From the NCBI GenBank assembly GCA_020744425.1, contig JAGMUV010000008.1, positions 186,001-250,000 of the forward strand: a DNA stretch of 64,000 bases, read 5' to 3'. The stretch comes from Dactylonectria macrodidyma. Lineage: Eukaryota; Ascomycota; Sordariomycetes; Hypocreales; Nectriaceae. The translations under genes were made by a program, and so were the position numbers. Positions within the stretch are counted from its first letter, which is position 1; each line of letters opens with the position of its first letter. The notes beneath the pieces are model-generated. The model was not told the origin of the DNA. It saw only the letters and a list, made by a program, of their open reading frames with translations, and ran no database searches. Below, piece by piece: positions 42,961-54,774 of the stretch.

Positions 42961-44167
42961 TTATGACGATGTTGCCCTCGCAGCCTCAGTGGCCTGTTGC
43001 TCACGCAGTTGCCTCATGACGTTCTTGATACGCTGATAACCCGACATCCTTGGTGTTGTGACCGGAAGTTGTGGTAATGTGAGGTTATCGTCACTTGAGT
43101 CATCAGCTGGTTTCAACGGTTCTAACGGCGGCGACGAAGTTATCCCCAACGGCGTTCCTAGACCAACAACATCCTCGCCGCCTAGGTCATTGAGGCCGAT
43201 GAGGTCAATATCATCATCATCATCATCTTGGAACGGTCCGAGGCCTCGAAATTCAACCTCATCGTCGCTGTCAGGCCAGGCGGCTTGGTCCATTGCGAGA
43301 GTTGGTCTTGGGGCCTGTCGGGCCTGTCTTTGGGCTTCAGAAAACGCCTTCTTTGGCCGTTGACTAAGAACATCGTTATGTTCCTTTCTTTGAGTCTCGA
43401 GAGTCAGAAATCGGGGTCGGTTTTCGGTCATATCGAGCCACTGATTCTAGGTTAGTCTTGGCTGCCCTTGAGCTATGTATGACTCATTCTCTTCTCTCTA
43501 ACGAGCCTTTAGCGCGGCATACGAGGACCTGAATGCGTTCTCGAAGGCATCCAATGCGAATACCACACTCGTCTTCATTCCAGATCTCTGAAGGGCCGAT
43601 ATTGTGGTCGTAGATGACTTCCTTGAGGTCAGAGAAGAAGTTGTTGATGTCTTTGAGGTCAGAAGCTTCGAATGCTTTACGAGCCTTATCCACAGCTTTG
43701 AGGAACGTCTTTCGAAGCTCTGGGTGAGGCTCACGGAACCTAGGATACCAATTCCTTGATATTTCAGTCTTTTCAGAACCCCTAGCATGTAGGAAGCCTA
43801 GAGCGGCTTCTTCAACTTGTGACTTTTCGGCTGCAAAGCCGGATTTTTCCATCCACAAGATGAATGCAGCCAAAGCTGCATCTTCGGCTGCTGTCAGAAG
43901 CGCGGGGCGGCCGCGGGGGAGGGGGGAACTGTGAGATGTTGAAGCCGAGTTGATGATCTTTCGAATAGTCTCTCTTGAAGCAGGCAATTGAGCCGCAAGG
44001 GCACGCGTTGAGGGTGTTGATAGAGCAGCTTTTGAAGCTCTTCGTGTGTTGTAGGGCACATTTACATTGACTGCTGCGAGTACGTTCCTTCGTAGCTCGG
44101 CCCGAAATTGATCCGGTGTGTTCTTTGGAGCCTGTTTATGCCTAGAATCATTGTGTCGAGGGGGCAT
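42961..44167 (-). pseudogene. Pogo-type transposase with internal deletion
   Basis: ATG 44167 opens a 227-codon frame: helix-turn-helix DNA-binding region (STRALAAQLPASRETIRKII, RGRPALLTAAEDAALAAFIL), CENP-B-like segment, then IWNEDECGIRIGCLRERIQV with the first catalytic Asp. The frame stops soon after, at 43484. Fifty bases on, a second frame (43431-42961) encodes an acidic/basic C-terminal tail (AFSEAQRQARQAP, DSDDEVEFRGLGPF). The catalytic core between the first Asp and the C-terminus, about 250-300 residues in pogo-type relatives, is missing. It is thus a deletion derivative. Confidence 0.7.
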
Positions 44168-44199
44168 TTTGATGTTGCGCGATGATTACTTGGGATTCG

Positions 44200-44950
44200 T
44201 CAATTTAGGTGTGATTTTGGGTGTGTTTTGGTAGCGGTGAGGCAAAAAGTGGGTGACAACGATTAAAGGTGCTGACAAGGGTTTGGGGACCAACTTCGGG
44301 ACGAGGTTGGTAGGCGGCCTGCCCCACAATACCAACGGGTAACGGCATGCCGAGCCCCACATCCAGAACGCCGAGAGCCCCGACCCACAACCCGGACGAC
44401 CCCCGAGAGAGGCATTACCAATGGCACGGCCGGCTGAGTTGATAACGCAAAAGAAAAGAATGGTGTGGAGAACACTGATGGCTTGGAGGCATTCACAAGG
44501 CTGGGATTTTTAGCTTGAGTGGATTGCTTGTGAAGGCTTGGCGAGTTGGTTATTGTGATGTTCTTTGCTCTCACAATTCCCAAGGCTCAATCAACTCTTC
44601 AATTCACATCTATGCTAGAAGATAAGACCAACGATTTCAAATGCTTCATTATAATCCGTACTTTATGTTTATTGAAGCTCATGCCAACATAGTTCACTCT
44701 GTGGCCAACAACTTGATCTCTCGTACTTGGGCTCACAAGAAGTTTAATCCAAATGTGACATGAAATCCGTGCATTTTTGTATTGCAATAATTCAAACACA
44801 AATCGATACTTGATCGAATACACGACACTACGCATCATAGCTAACAGCATTGACTACCGGCCTTTCTAAGACCTGTTCCCCACCAAAAACTCATCTATTC
44901 GACCACAACTGCCAGCAATGTACGTCTCACAGCATCATCGAAGGAGCCGT
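44200..44950. other. Flank of the pogo-type remnant and 3' flank of vma1
   Basis: Nothing coding is recognised. 44.85-44.95 kb is the probable 3' untranslated region of the V-ATPase gene. Confidence 0.35.
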
Positions 44951-44953
44951 TTC

Positions 44954-47290
44954 TTACTCATCCATGACAGCCGCAAACTTGTCCGTCATCTTCTGATGGA
45001 TTTCCTCGTACTAAAGGGAATTATGTTAGTAAAAGAAGCCTTACATTAGGGTGGTAACACAAACCTTCTTGCAGATGACATCCTCGCCATCAGTGGGGAC
45101 CTCGAACTTCAATTGTCGCAGCTGGCCCTGGAGATCGTTGGTCGCTTCTCGCACCTTGGCCCAGTTCTGGCCTTGGGAAATGACCTTCTGTGCCTCATCG
45201 TGGAAGCCAACCATGAGCTTCATCATCCACTCCGTCTTCCAGATGGGGCAAAACTGATCGTAGTCGGAGTAACCGTTCTGCTGCAGGAAATCCTCCTTGA
45301 CGAGGGTGGCAATATCCAGGGTGATCTTGTCGGGGTCAGACAGAGCACTCTTTCCGACAAGCTGCACAACCTGGTCGAGCTCTTCGGAGTCGGACAGAAT
45401 CTGTTTGATACGGTCTCGAAGGCGGGGGAAGTCGGGGTATTTCTTCTCGTAGTACTTGTCGAGGATGGTGGTGTACTTGCTGTACGACACGCCGGTGTTG
45501 ATGGACGGGAAATGCTTTCGCTGAGCGAGCTTCTTGTCGAGACCCCAGAAGACCTGCACGATACTGAGGGTGGACATGGTGACGGGATCGGAGAAATCAC
45601 CACCGGGCGGGCTGACGGCGCCGACAATGCTGACACTGCCCTCGCGCTCCGGGGATCCAAGGGTCTTGACCTTGCCGGCTCGCTCATAGAAGGAGGCGAG
45701 CTTGGCACCGAGGTAGGCGGGGAAACCCTGATCAGCAGGCATTTCTCCCAGACGACCGGAAAGCTCACGAAGAGCCTCGGCCCATCGAGATGAAGAGTCA
45801 GCCATCATGGCGACGTCGAGACCTTGGTCACGGAAGTACTCGGCAACAGTGATTCCCGTGTAGATGGAGGCTTCTCGGGCGGCGACGGGCATGTTGGAGG
45901 TGTTGGCGATGAGGGTGGTTCGCTTCATGATGGGCTCCTTGCGGCCGTCGACGTCAATGGTCAGCTCGGGGAAATCCTTCAAGACTTCGGCCATCTCGTT
46001 TCCTCGCTCGCCGCATCCGACGTAGACAATGACGTCGCTGTTGGAGAACTTGGAGACGGATTGACTAATGACGGTCTTTCCGCAACCAAAGGCGCCCGGA
46101 ATGGCGACAGTACCGCCCAGGACACCAGGGAAGAGAGCGTCGAGCACTCGCTGGCCGACAATGAAGGGCTGGTCTGCGGAGAGCTTGTCGTTGGAGGGAC
46201 GAGGCACTCGGACAGGCCAGGTCTGCATCATGGGGAACTCGGTCTTCTTGCCATCGAACTCGACCTCGAGAAGGTTCTCGATGACGGTGTACTCGCCCTT
46301 GGAGGCGATCTTGGTGATGGTACCCCGGGCGCGAGGGGGCAATAGGATTTTGTGGACAGCGAGGAAGGAGTTCTCGAAGACGGTACCCCAGACATCGCCA
46401 CCAGCGATGTGGTCGCCGGCCTTCTTGGTCGGGGTGAATTCCCACTTCTTATTGCGGTCGAGTGCGGGGACGGCGATACCGCGGGGGATGTAGATGGACT
46501 TGCACTGGGAAGCAATTTCTGCGAGGGGACGCTGGATACCGTCGTAGATGCCGTTGAGAAGACCGGGGCCGAGTTCGACGGACAAAGGCTTGCCAGTTCG
46601 GGCAACAGGGTCTCCGACTTTGAGACCGGCTAGGATGGGTTAGCATTGCTTGGTCAGTGAGCTTCAACGAGGGTTGTCGCACAGGTTTCCTCGTAGACCT
46701 GGATTGTAGCTTGGTCGCCATTGATTCGAATGACCTCACCGACGAGGTTTTCGTTTCCTACCTTGGCCTGCGAGAAGAGGTTGGTTAGCTAGAGGGAGGA
46801 TGTGAAGCCCGGGTAGGGACACGAACCAACTCGTACATGGCAACACCAAGCATCTCCTCGGCCACGACGACAGGACTAGGAGACGGTCAGCAAGACGCTC
46901 CATTTGGGCCATGAATATCGGCAAGATGCATCTCGAATGGGTCGCGAGGACAGGATGGAGGAGCTAGGATGGGCAGGCGGGAGAGACTGACCCGGAGATG
47001 GAGTAGATTTTGCCTGGCAGGGGAGCTAGCAGTCAGCACTCATTACGACATTGGCACAATACAATGGCAGCCGCGCGCAAGGCAGTTTGGAGGAATTGAC
47101 TCACCATGTGAAACAGCGTCGTCAGTGCCGGAGCTGGCAGCTTTCGCTTTCTAGAGATGCTGGTCAGCTTCGGGATCTAGCGGGGGCGGCCCGAGCATGA
47201 TGGCGATGGACGGGCCAGCGAGCATCAGGGGAGCAGCTGGTCGGCAGCGAGGAGGCAGGGCAGCTGAGGGGAAGGGCGTACGGGAGCCAT
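44954..47290 (-). CDS. vma1: V-type ATPase catalytic subunit A
   Basis: Seven exons on the minus strand: 47290-47282, 47150-47105, 47013-46992, 46875-46827, 46767-46683, 46629-45065 and 45010-44954. Introns are 131, 91, 116, 59, 53 and 54 nt. Together they give 610 residues, as expected for the family. Subunit A binds and hydrolyses ATP in the V1 sector and drives proton pumping into vacuoles. Seen: [19 protein letters not shown] at the N-terminus, P-loop [58 protein letters not shown] and the C-terminal [20 protein letters not shown]. No intein interrupts it. The first exon has just three codons (MAP). All phases close without a stop, so the gene is intact. Confidence 0.95.
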
Positions 47291-47716
47291 GTTGGGTGAA
47301 AGGACGGGCGCGGCGTCGAGCTCGATATTAGGGCGAGGAGAAGAGCTCTGGGAGGGCGGCGACAGGGGCCGGATGGGCGATGGAGGCTCGGGGGAGGAGG
47401 AGGAGGATGCGGATGAGAGAAGCGGTGGTGGAGATGGTGATGGTGGTGGTGGAGATGTCGTTTCAGTGGTCGCCTCAGCAGGTACTGCAGGGGCCGAGCC
47501 GCTGAAGCTTCGGGAACCTGCTGTGCCTCTGAAGCCTGGACGGTTGCTGTTGTTGTCAGGGCTGTCGCTTCTGCTTCTGCTGCTTGCTCCACTACTGCTG
47601 TCTCGCACCGGAGTGTGCTGTTGCTGCTGCTGTTCGACGACGCGTCCTCCGCTGTCGCTATCGCTGTCGCCGCTGTTATTGCTGGCGGCGTCGTTTCGGG
47701 CGCGAATCAGATCCAT
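47291..47716 (-). other. Open leader in frame with vma1
   Basis: Upstream of the vma1 ATG the same frame stays open for 142 codons to an ATG at 47716. It encodes a Ser/Pro/Gln-rich sequence (SSASSSSSPEPPSP, VVEQQQQQHTP). It is probably GC-rich 5' leader, but it could encode an N-terminally extended form. Confidence 0.35.
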
Positions 47717-47759
47717 ACGTCGCGCCGGATGTTCGTAATATCCTTTCTATATAAGCCTT

Positions 47760-49480
47760 AAGGGGTATCAGGTGGGGAGTCCCTAAAGGAGCCGCGGCAG
47801 GACACGGCCAAAGAGCCATAAGCAGGCGATTAGCAGAGCCTATGAGATGGCATATTATTAGTCGTTGATTGGCGCGCTGAAGGATTTTGAATACCTATTA
47901 GGTCATCAACAAAGTTGTCCCGTCTTATTGCAAGCTGTCTGTTCATGGCTGTATCTGGTAGTCTGGGTAGATGACTGTATGAGGGGCCTGTGGGGTAGTT
48001 ATGGCACAATGATATGGTTTTCAATGGCCCTGGGAAATTGTAGATGCTCCTATAAAGACGTCCGGACTTGGATAACCTAGCTTTTTAACACTCAGTTTTT
48101 TTTACCCTTCTCCTATGTCAGAGGACACACATCGTCAAGACTTGTCGAATAGCCGCCTTATTACCGGAGTAGCTCTTACACTCTGGTACTCTAGGCAGTA
48201 GCCTTGACGTAACTTAGCTACCTTCAAACTCCCCTTGAACATTGCCTTGCCACCCAAGTCGTATTGGGCGGTGGCAGAAGGTAGCAGATTCTTAGGTGGG
48301 AGGAGCCGATCTGTACAAAAAAAGACGATTGAAGGGTACTTGATGTGACTGTGCTACTTTCTCATGACGTCAATCTTAGATGAACATCGCTTGTGCGCGC
48401 GGACATGCTCCCTTCTCCCAGGTTTGGGAGTGTGTGGTGGGATGGAGGCCGTCGCAGCAAAGTAAAGGGCTTAGCGTGGCTTGACTGCATCTCCGATCGG
48501 AACCAAAGCCTCGATGGTGGTGCGAGCATTTTGCCAAGCCGTGTTGTGTTGTGGGCCTTGCTCCTTAGTGCTATTTGACCTGGAGCCTACTCGCTGCTCC
48601 ATTCCATGTATCGACGCCTAGGGCTGTCTTGAGCGCCTTCCTCTTAAGTTGCATATGTTGTGATATATTCTTTAATTGACCAGATTTATCCGGTGTCCTA
48701 ACCACTCGGGACAAAACAATCATTTAGTCTCGACATTGGTCTGTATCATCACTTGCCGCTTCCTAAAAATTACGTGCGTATAATATATCTATCAAACTGT
48801 TGCTCCTTAGTATGCATCAAAATCGTATGTTTCAGCTTCAACTCATTCTGGAGATAGATGTTGAATTAGGCAGGCTACGTTACAAAGTGCAGTTACATGA
48901 TCCAATCTGCTAGGCCCATCCCGGTCCCACATGTAATCTGTTCAAGAAATTCTCCCCCAAGGATTTTTATTGATCATTGTCTGCCCCCTTCTGTTATTCT
49001 CCCTTCATGCTTAGTTCAGCCGGAAGTGCGTCTTGTTGGATCCGATACGGTTAATTCCATTAGGGTGATAGCGTTCAATATAGGGTGGAGCCAAAAGATC
49101 ATGATTCTCTTCATCTGGGATGCCTTCCGGTCCCCTCTTTTCTCGAGAGGGGTTTTCTAGTCATCTGACTGAGGCTAGGATATCGGCGTATCAGAAGTTT
49201 ATGCAAATTCGGGTCTTGTGCCGCCACACGAGGGGTCAATCCAACACATGACTAGATATCAAACAACTGACTGTCACGATGTGTATTTGGGTAGCAGGGG
49301 GTGTATATGGCGTGTGACTGCTATAGCAATATCCTTCTAGCTACTTTAGCATAAAGGGTGTACAGGGACTCAGAGCGGGGACTTGACGCAACGAAGAACA
49401 TATACACACCCAATCAGATGCCTCACACAATAAGAGCTCGTGACATTTGCTTTCGTATCTGTTGGTGAAAGTATAGTTAG
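47760..49480. other. Gene-poor region
   Basis: No protein family, RNA gene or element end is recognised. Confidence 0.35.
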
Positions 49481-49483
49481 GTG

Positions 49484-49523
49484 GCCGGCTCGCTTATCAG
49501 ACCAGCTCGCTTATGAAATACGT
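49484..49523 (+). repeat. Doubled GCTCGCTTAT-type terminus motif, copy 2
   Basis: GGTGGCCGGCTCGCTTATCA followed by GACCAGCTCGCTTATGAA: two copies of one motif, matching the arrangement on the minus strand at 25605-25645. It may be one end of a decayed element that fills the AT-rich tract to its right. Confidence 0.5.
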
Positions 49524-51200
49524 TACACTAAATCTGTGGATCGAAGTTTTGCTGATCATCGAGGAATGAAATGCCGCCAAGTGTTCCCATCCACCTAGCA
49601 TGCATGAGTGGCGCTATGATCCGTTCTGGTCGATTGGTGCTAATAATGTTAACACCACTCCCAATCTCCAGGCATAGAATTAGCGTTATAGTGACCGACA
49701 ATTAGTCCCAGAATGGACCGGTCTAGAACGACAACCCCTCTTAAAGCCAGGTAATTCTTAAAAAAACGAGGTTATTAATCGATGATGCGATGATTTATTA
49801 GTATTCTCTTGGCCTAGAATGTTCTTTTACTGCGACATCCTATGGCTCATTGGTGCATGGGAAGGCGGGGCGTGGAAGCGTAGCATCGAGCCCAGATGAT
49901 GATGTGGTGGCGAGGGACTGACGAAGTATGACGCCATATTAAATGATTAGCTACCACTCCTAAAGGGGCTATCCAATCTTTGAAGACGGGTGTAGTCTGT
50001 TACCTCCTAGCAAACTAAAAGATCACCGATTCTTTGCCCTTTATATAAACAGTAATTTGGAATAAATCATCAGCTGTGAAAGCGCTTCTTCTAGCAGACC
50101 TTACTGTTGATATACTCGACTTAGCGTAATGCTTTACTATCACACGAAGCCCCTATTTTAAATACATCCCCCATTAGATGTAGTAGAGTACTAAGATAAT
50201 CTTATAGGCAGTGTCATCAAATATCCAGATATGCCTATAGAGGCATACGTATCTTATAAAAACGAAAAATTACTAAAGAATATTATATTAAAACTGAACC
50301 CTCTTACTTAGGTCTAGAATATTGAGTTTTAAATGCATAGAATTAAAAAGACTAAGAGTCTATCCTCAGTTAATAAAGTCCTTAAGAGGTTCTACGAAAG
50401 TTCGAATATAATAATAGTAACTATAGCGCTACTATAGTATATGGATTTACTAGGCGAGAAGTTTAAGGAGCTATTAAAAAACACAGCCTATTTAGAGCAG
50501 CTGTTCGACTTACTGAGGAATAGTAAGAATTATAAAGGGTATTTCATTATGGATATCGTCATGCTAGTAAACTATAAGGTTATTATAAAGTCTTAAAACT
50601 TGTAAACCAATAGTGTAAGAGAGTAGGTAGGGTTAGAGGTTAGTATTAGCATTTAGTATTGAGTTTCTAGTCAGTACTGGCACTCTGGATACTATAAGGG
50701 GGAACTAATTGTATTTCTTGAATATTATTACGTAAAGCTTAAGAAGATAGATAGCGCTATAGTAATGCTTGGGAGGTTGTTTCTAAGTTAAAATCATAGT
50801 CTTAAAGTGCAGTATGGGTTCGACTTCTAGCTATAAAAAATTAAGGGTCTTGCTAAAAGAGGTATAGAAATATCCTTAGGTAATATAAGCAGGAGAAATA
50901 AAATTATTAAAGAATAATAGGTGCGACTACTAGATAGTTACATCAAAATTATCAGGGAGCTAGGGTTTAATGTTAAGATTGTTAGATGAGTTAGTAAGAA
51001 GAATTAGAATCTGTCACATTACTAGATCCGGCCAGCTATAAGAGCATAGAAAATAGCCTTCAGCTGGGGAATCTAATAGCTACAGATCCGCAACTTCAAG
51101 GAAAGTTAATTGCTACGAACCCGAGCTAAAGCCATCCATATCTCCACATCCCTATTACATTTCGTTTTTAATGTAGAAAAAAACTCCTTGCCGCCTCCTC
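49524..51200. other. AT-rich, stop-dense tract
   Basis: From about 49.9 to 51.1 kb the sequence is strongly AT-rich and full of TAG/TAA/TA steps. No open frame of more than 60 codons is found between about 49.2 and 51.4 kb. This is typical of heavily RIP-mutated repeats. The original element cannot be named from what remains. Confidence 0.5.
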
Positions 51201-51964
51201 ATCCTCTACTAGTCCTTATTGCATGTCCTTTCACCTAAAAGGCCTCCTTAGTAGAAGCCCTAACTGCATTGTCAAGTCAAAAGGTTAAAACCTTACACTT
51301 GCCCCTCGGCAGCCACTCTTATACTTGTTGACCAGCTCGACGAGCAACAGAAGATACCGTGAGGGGAGCTGAATTGTAGCAATTTGGCCGAATCCCTTCG
51401 CACCAAGGATGGCATCGGGGCTAGAGACCATCCCGTCTTTCCGCCCATGGTCATGCTATTCACCACTTGTTCACCATGAATACATCAGGTCCGTTCGTGT
51501 AGGCGTCCACTCTTCGTCGACTCAGAGAAGATCTAAGCATAGTTGCATGCAGGTTGACCGCGACCTCATTCTTACTGCGTTGAGCTGCAGCAATTATTTG
51601 AGGCGAACTGCACTGGCCACCCTGGTTCCGTCCAGGGGTAGGCCTGGCGAGCGAGCCACTGGCCATACAGAAGCCATTGACGCAAATCAGGAGTTCTCGT
51701 CATTTTAGCTATGTAACGCTCCGCCCTCTAACATGATAATGAGGCGGCCGGGCCAAGGACAGCCGAGTAGGCTAGGATCAATACAGTGACCTACATGCAT
51801 CAAGACTTGTGAGCTGTCTCTCACCATGGCCCGGGCAGGTGCTGAAAGAACGTGTTGGTTGGTTTTCCACTAGCCAACGATGTTGACAGGACATATCCTG
51901 CCAAATAGCATGCCAGGAAGCCTTCCTTTATAACATCTATTCCGAACCTCATTGATTAATAAAA

Positions 51965-53300
51965 AACTGCCGGACCAGTCAAGGAGTGCTAAGATCATTC
52001 CGCTTAAAAAACCAGACAAGGGCGGCTACACGATCGCTAAGGCATAGAGACTGATCTCATTGCTGTCGACGTTGGGTAAGATCTTCGAGGCAGTTGTGGC
52101 GGATAGGATTTTATACGCCGTCGAGACGTTCGGACTCCTGCCACAAACCACTTTGGAGAGAGAAAACGGCGATCGACAGAGCAGGCACTTCTGCTTCTGC
52201 AGGAGCATATCTACAAGGGGTGGAGAAGCCACAAGGTGGTTAGTCTCATCAGCTTTCCTGTCAAAAGTGCATACAACGGCGTATTCAAGGATCGTCTCCT
52301 TTAGAGACTGGAGGCCAGAGGCATACCACAGTGGCTGGTCAAATGGATCGATGCATTCTGCTCAAATCGCACAACGAGTATTATAGTAAATTACCATTCA
52401 TCGGAGCGACAGCCGCTACCCCAAGCCGGCCTCCCCCAGGGACCGCCGCTGTCGCCAGTGCTGTTCCTTTTTTTCAATGCGGATCTGGTACAGATTAGAA
52501 TCAACTCTACGGGCGGTTTGATGGCATTCGTCAATAACTATTCGGCCTAGGTGACGAGGCCGACGGCGGAGACAAATAGGGCAGGCATCCAGACCATTAT
52601 AGACAGAGTACTAGATTGGGAAAGACAGAGCGGTGCAACGTTCGAAGGCAATAGGACGACCATTATACACTTTATACACAATGCCGAACGTACTAGCGAC
52701 ACGCCATTCGTAATCAAGGGAAAGGAGGTTAAACCGATATAAAATGCAAAAATCCTGGGAGTGGTGATAGATGCAAAGCTACGGTATAAGGAACATATAG
52801 CCAGAGCAGTAGCCAAAGGACTATCGGCAGCCATATGCCTAAGAAGGCTTAAAATGCTATCTCTTCAGACAGCAAGGCAGCTTTTCATAGGTAGAGTAGC
52901 ACTAACTATGGACTACACCTTTACCGTATGGGCGCACGCATACGGGACAAGAGAACTAAGCTAGCTAAACAAAGCGCAGAAGGTAAGTACCTAAGCGATT
53001 ACAGGCACCCTCCGAATAATAGCGACTGCAGTAGCGGAAGTAAAGGCAAGCATCCCTACAATAGGAGAATGCCATACTCGAGCCTACACTAGACTTTACA
53101 TTAACCTGCACACTTTACTAAAGACACATCCGCTTGCGGGTCTTAAGATATCAAGTAGCTGGAGATATAGGTCACTAATGAAGAAGCTCATGCTAGCATA
53201 AGAAGGAAATACAGTTAAGTAAATGGAGACTATCTGGACATATGCACTACCAATGTAGCACAGCCGCCTACCCATTAGATATGTATCATTCGTGACACCT
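51965..53300 (+). pseudogene. Decayed Tad-like LINE reverse transcriptase
   Basis: Plus-strand frames read IIPLKKPDKGGYTIAKA, then TAG where the related LINE has Trp, then LISLLSTLGKIFEAVVADRI, GLPQGPPLSPVLFLFFNADL, VTRPTAETNRAGIQTIID and ARQLFIGRVALTMDYTF. It is collinear with the RT at 26.6-28.0 kb but diverged, with about ten stops and several frameshifts. Many stops are TAG at Gln or Trp positions, consistent with RIP. Confidence 0.82.
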
Positions 53301-53560
53301 TAGGCAACAGACCGGGGGTTGGGAAGGAGCGTTTCTGGTTGCCCATGTGCCAGCGCCGTCTGTCAGACTCAGATCTTATCCATCACCTGGAACACGTACT
53401 CGCCAACTCGCATGATAGAGCAACCAGAGGATAATTGAGTCCTGGATATTCAATTATGCTTTTATCAGATTATTACAGGCTTCATTTTGGTGATGCTACA
53501 CCCCATTTCCATCCGATCGAAAGACTGCCAAAACGCCTGTCTATCGATCACATATCATGG

Positions 53561-54325
53561 CTAACACTCACTTCCGTCCCTAGGCACATAGTTCCCATCG
53601 ACAGCCAGCTTCCTCGCCAAAATATATGCCTCAATCACCTCGACAATCTTTTCCCAGCCGACCATAGCGCCCTCCTCGACGTCTCCGCAGGCCAATTCCT
53701 TCTCGATCGGCCGAAGCACCTCGATCCAGCCATTCTCGCCCCCCCACTCCTCCTCGAGCGTCTTGATTTGCTTGCTCGTGACGGGGTGTTGCCACATGGC
53801 CGTGTTCATGCTGGGCGCCACGACGATCTTCTTCTTGACGCCGTCGACGGTGCCCGTTGCGTCCCACGCACGGACGACCGACGTCAGCAGGTTGTCGCAC
53901 ATGCCGTTGACCATCTTAGCCATGGTGTTGGCGGTGAGCGGCGCAATCACCAGCACGTCGGCCCACTTGCGCAGCGCAATGTGCAAGATGGGTGCGCCGC
54001 ACTTCCACGGCATAGCCCACTCGGAGGCGTCGGTGTAGACGGCGTCCACGTTGGGAAGGTATGCAACGGCCGAGAGGGTCGGCTGCTCGCGCGACTGGCC
54101 GGCGAGGAAGTGGACCGCGGAGCCCGTGAGGATCACGCGGATTGAGAGGTTGTGCGCTGAGAGGCCCTTGATGATCTGGACCAGGTTTATAATAGTGATG
54201 GAGCCGGAGGCAGCGAGCAGGACGTGCCGCTTGCCGTCGTTGCAGGCAGTTCGGAGCGTCTCGGTGGAGATGCGGACGAGCTGCTCGTGGTGGGCGTCAT
54301 GCCCGTGCGTGATCTTATGAAGCAT
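53561..54325 (-). CDS. Phosphopantothenoylcysteine decarboxylase (Hal3/CoaC family)
   Basis: 255 residues from ATG 54325 (the frame is open further up but without an ATG). This flavoprotein decarboxylates 4'-phosphopantothenoylcysteine to 4'-phosphopantetheine in coenzyme A synthesis, in the cytosol. Seen in order: KRHVLLAASGSITIINLVQI (flavin-binding Rossmann start), the catalytic histidine in GAPILHIALRKWADVLVIAP, ANTMAKMVNGMCDNLLTSVV, the PSMNTAMW motif (PxMNxxMW) and the substrate-recognition clamp ELACGDVEEGAM with the active-site cysteine. All key residues are kept; the usual GEG in the clamp reads EEG. Yeast relatives form heterotrimers (Cab3, Hal3, Vhs3); whether this one acts alone is unknown. 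It is intact among broken repeats. Confidence 0.9.
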   Translation of the reverse strand: MLHKITHGHDAHHEQLVRISTETLRTACNDGKRHVLLAASGSITIINLVQIIKGLSAHNLSIRVILTGSAVHFLAGQSREQPTLSAVAYLPNVDAVYTDASEWAMPWKCGAPILHIALRKWADVLVIAPLTANTMAKMVNGMCDNLLTSVVRAWDATGTVDGVKKKIVVAPSMNTAMWQHPVTSKQIKTLEEEWGGENGWIEVLRPIEKELACGDVEEGAMVGWEKIVEVIEAYILARKLAVDGNYVPRDGSEC

Positions 54326-54399
54326 CGCTCTGAGCCTGCCACCGAGGACGATGGGGTGATCACTCGCTGCGCGGCTGTCTCTCAATTGCGAGACTCCGG

Positions 54400-54765
54400 A
54401 TGTGATGCGTTGGAACTGGTGGTGGGTTGTTGGTGTTGGGAGTTCTGAATATGGCCTTGAAGCAGGTATGAGTAGTCGCTATAGCTCTGCTCAACTCAAC
54501 TTGAGCTGTCTCTTGTCGTCTAGCTTGGATTAAATCAGAACGGACAGAATTGAGCATTACTCTGGAGGAATGGAAGCAGGTTGGATATCCAGTTATATCT
54601 GATCTGATGGGTGGATCTTAGAGTTCTCGGGCTCATGCACAGCGGAATGCATGCAGCGTTTTGACCCCACCCATCGTTCCCCAATGAATCCATGGCTGAA
54701 GCATGACGACCATGACGAGCCATGACGAGCCATGACGAGCGTGGCCGATTGTCGCAGTCGAAAGG
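54400..54765. other. Promoter side of the decarboxylase gene
   Basis: No coding sequence is recognised. A short direct repeat, CATGACGAGC, occurs three times near 54.71-54.74 kb, next to the truncated end of the pogo/Fot-type gene. Confidence 0.4.
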
Positions 54766-54774
54766 CCTATCGGT

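Noticed and set aside
45113..46345. Plus-strand frames of up to 226 codons opposite vma1
   Set aside because: Codon-mirror frames of a highly expressed gene; no domain seen.
47164..47738. Large low-complexity open frames on both strands (Ser/Pro-rich on minus, Gly/Glu-rich on plus)
   Set aside because: They arise from one GC-rich trinucleotide-like tract upstream of vma1; only the frame leading into the vma1 ATG was kept, as a cautious note.
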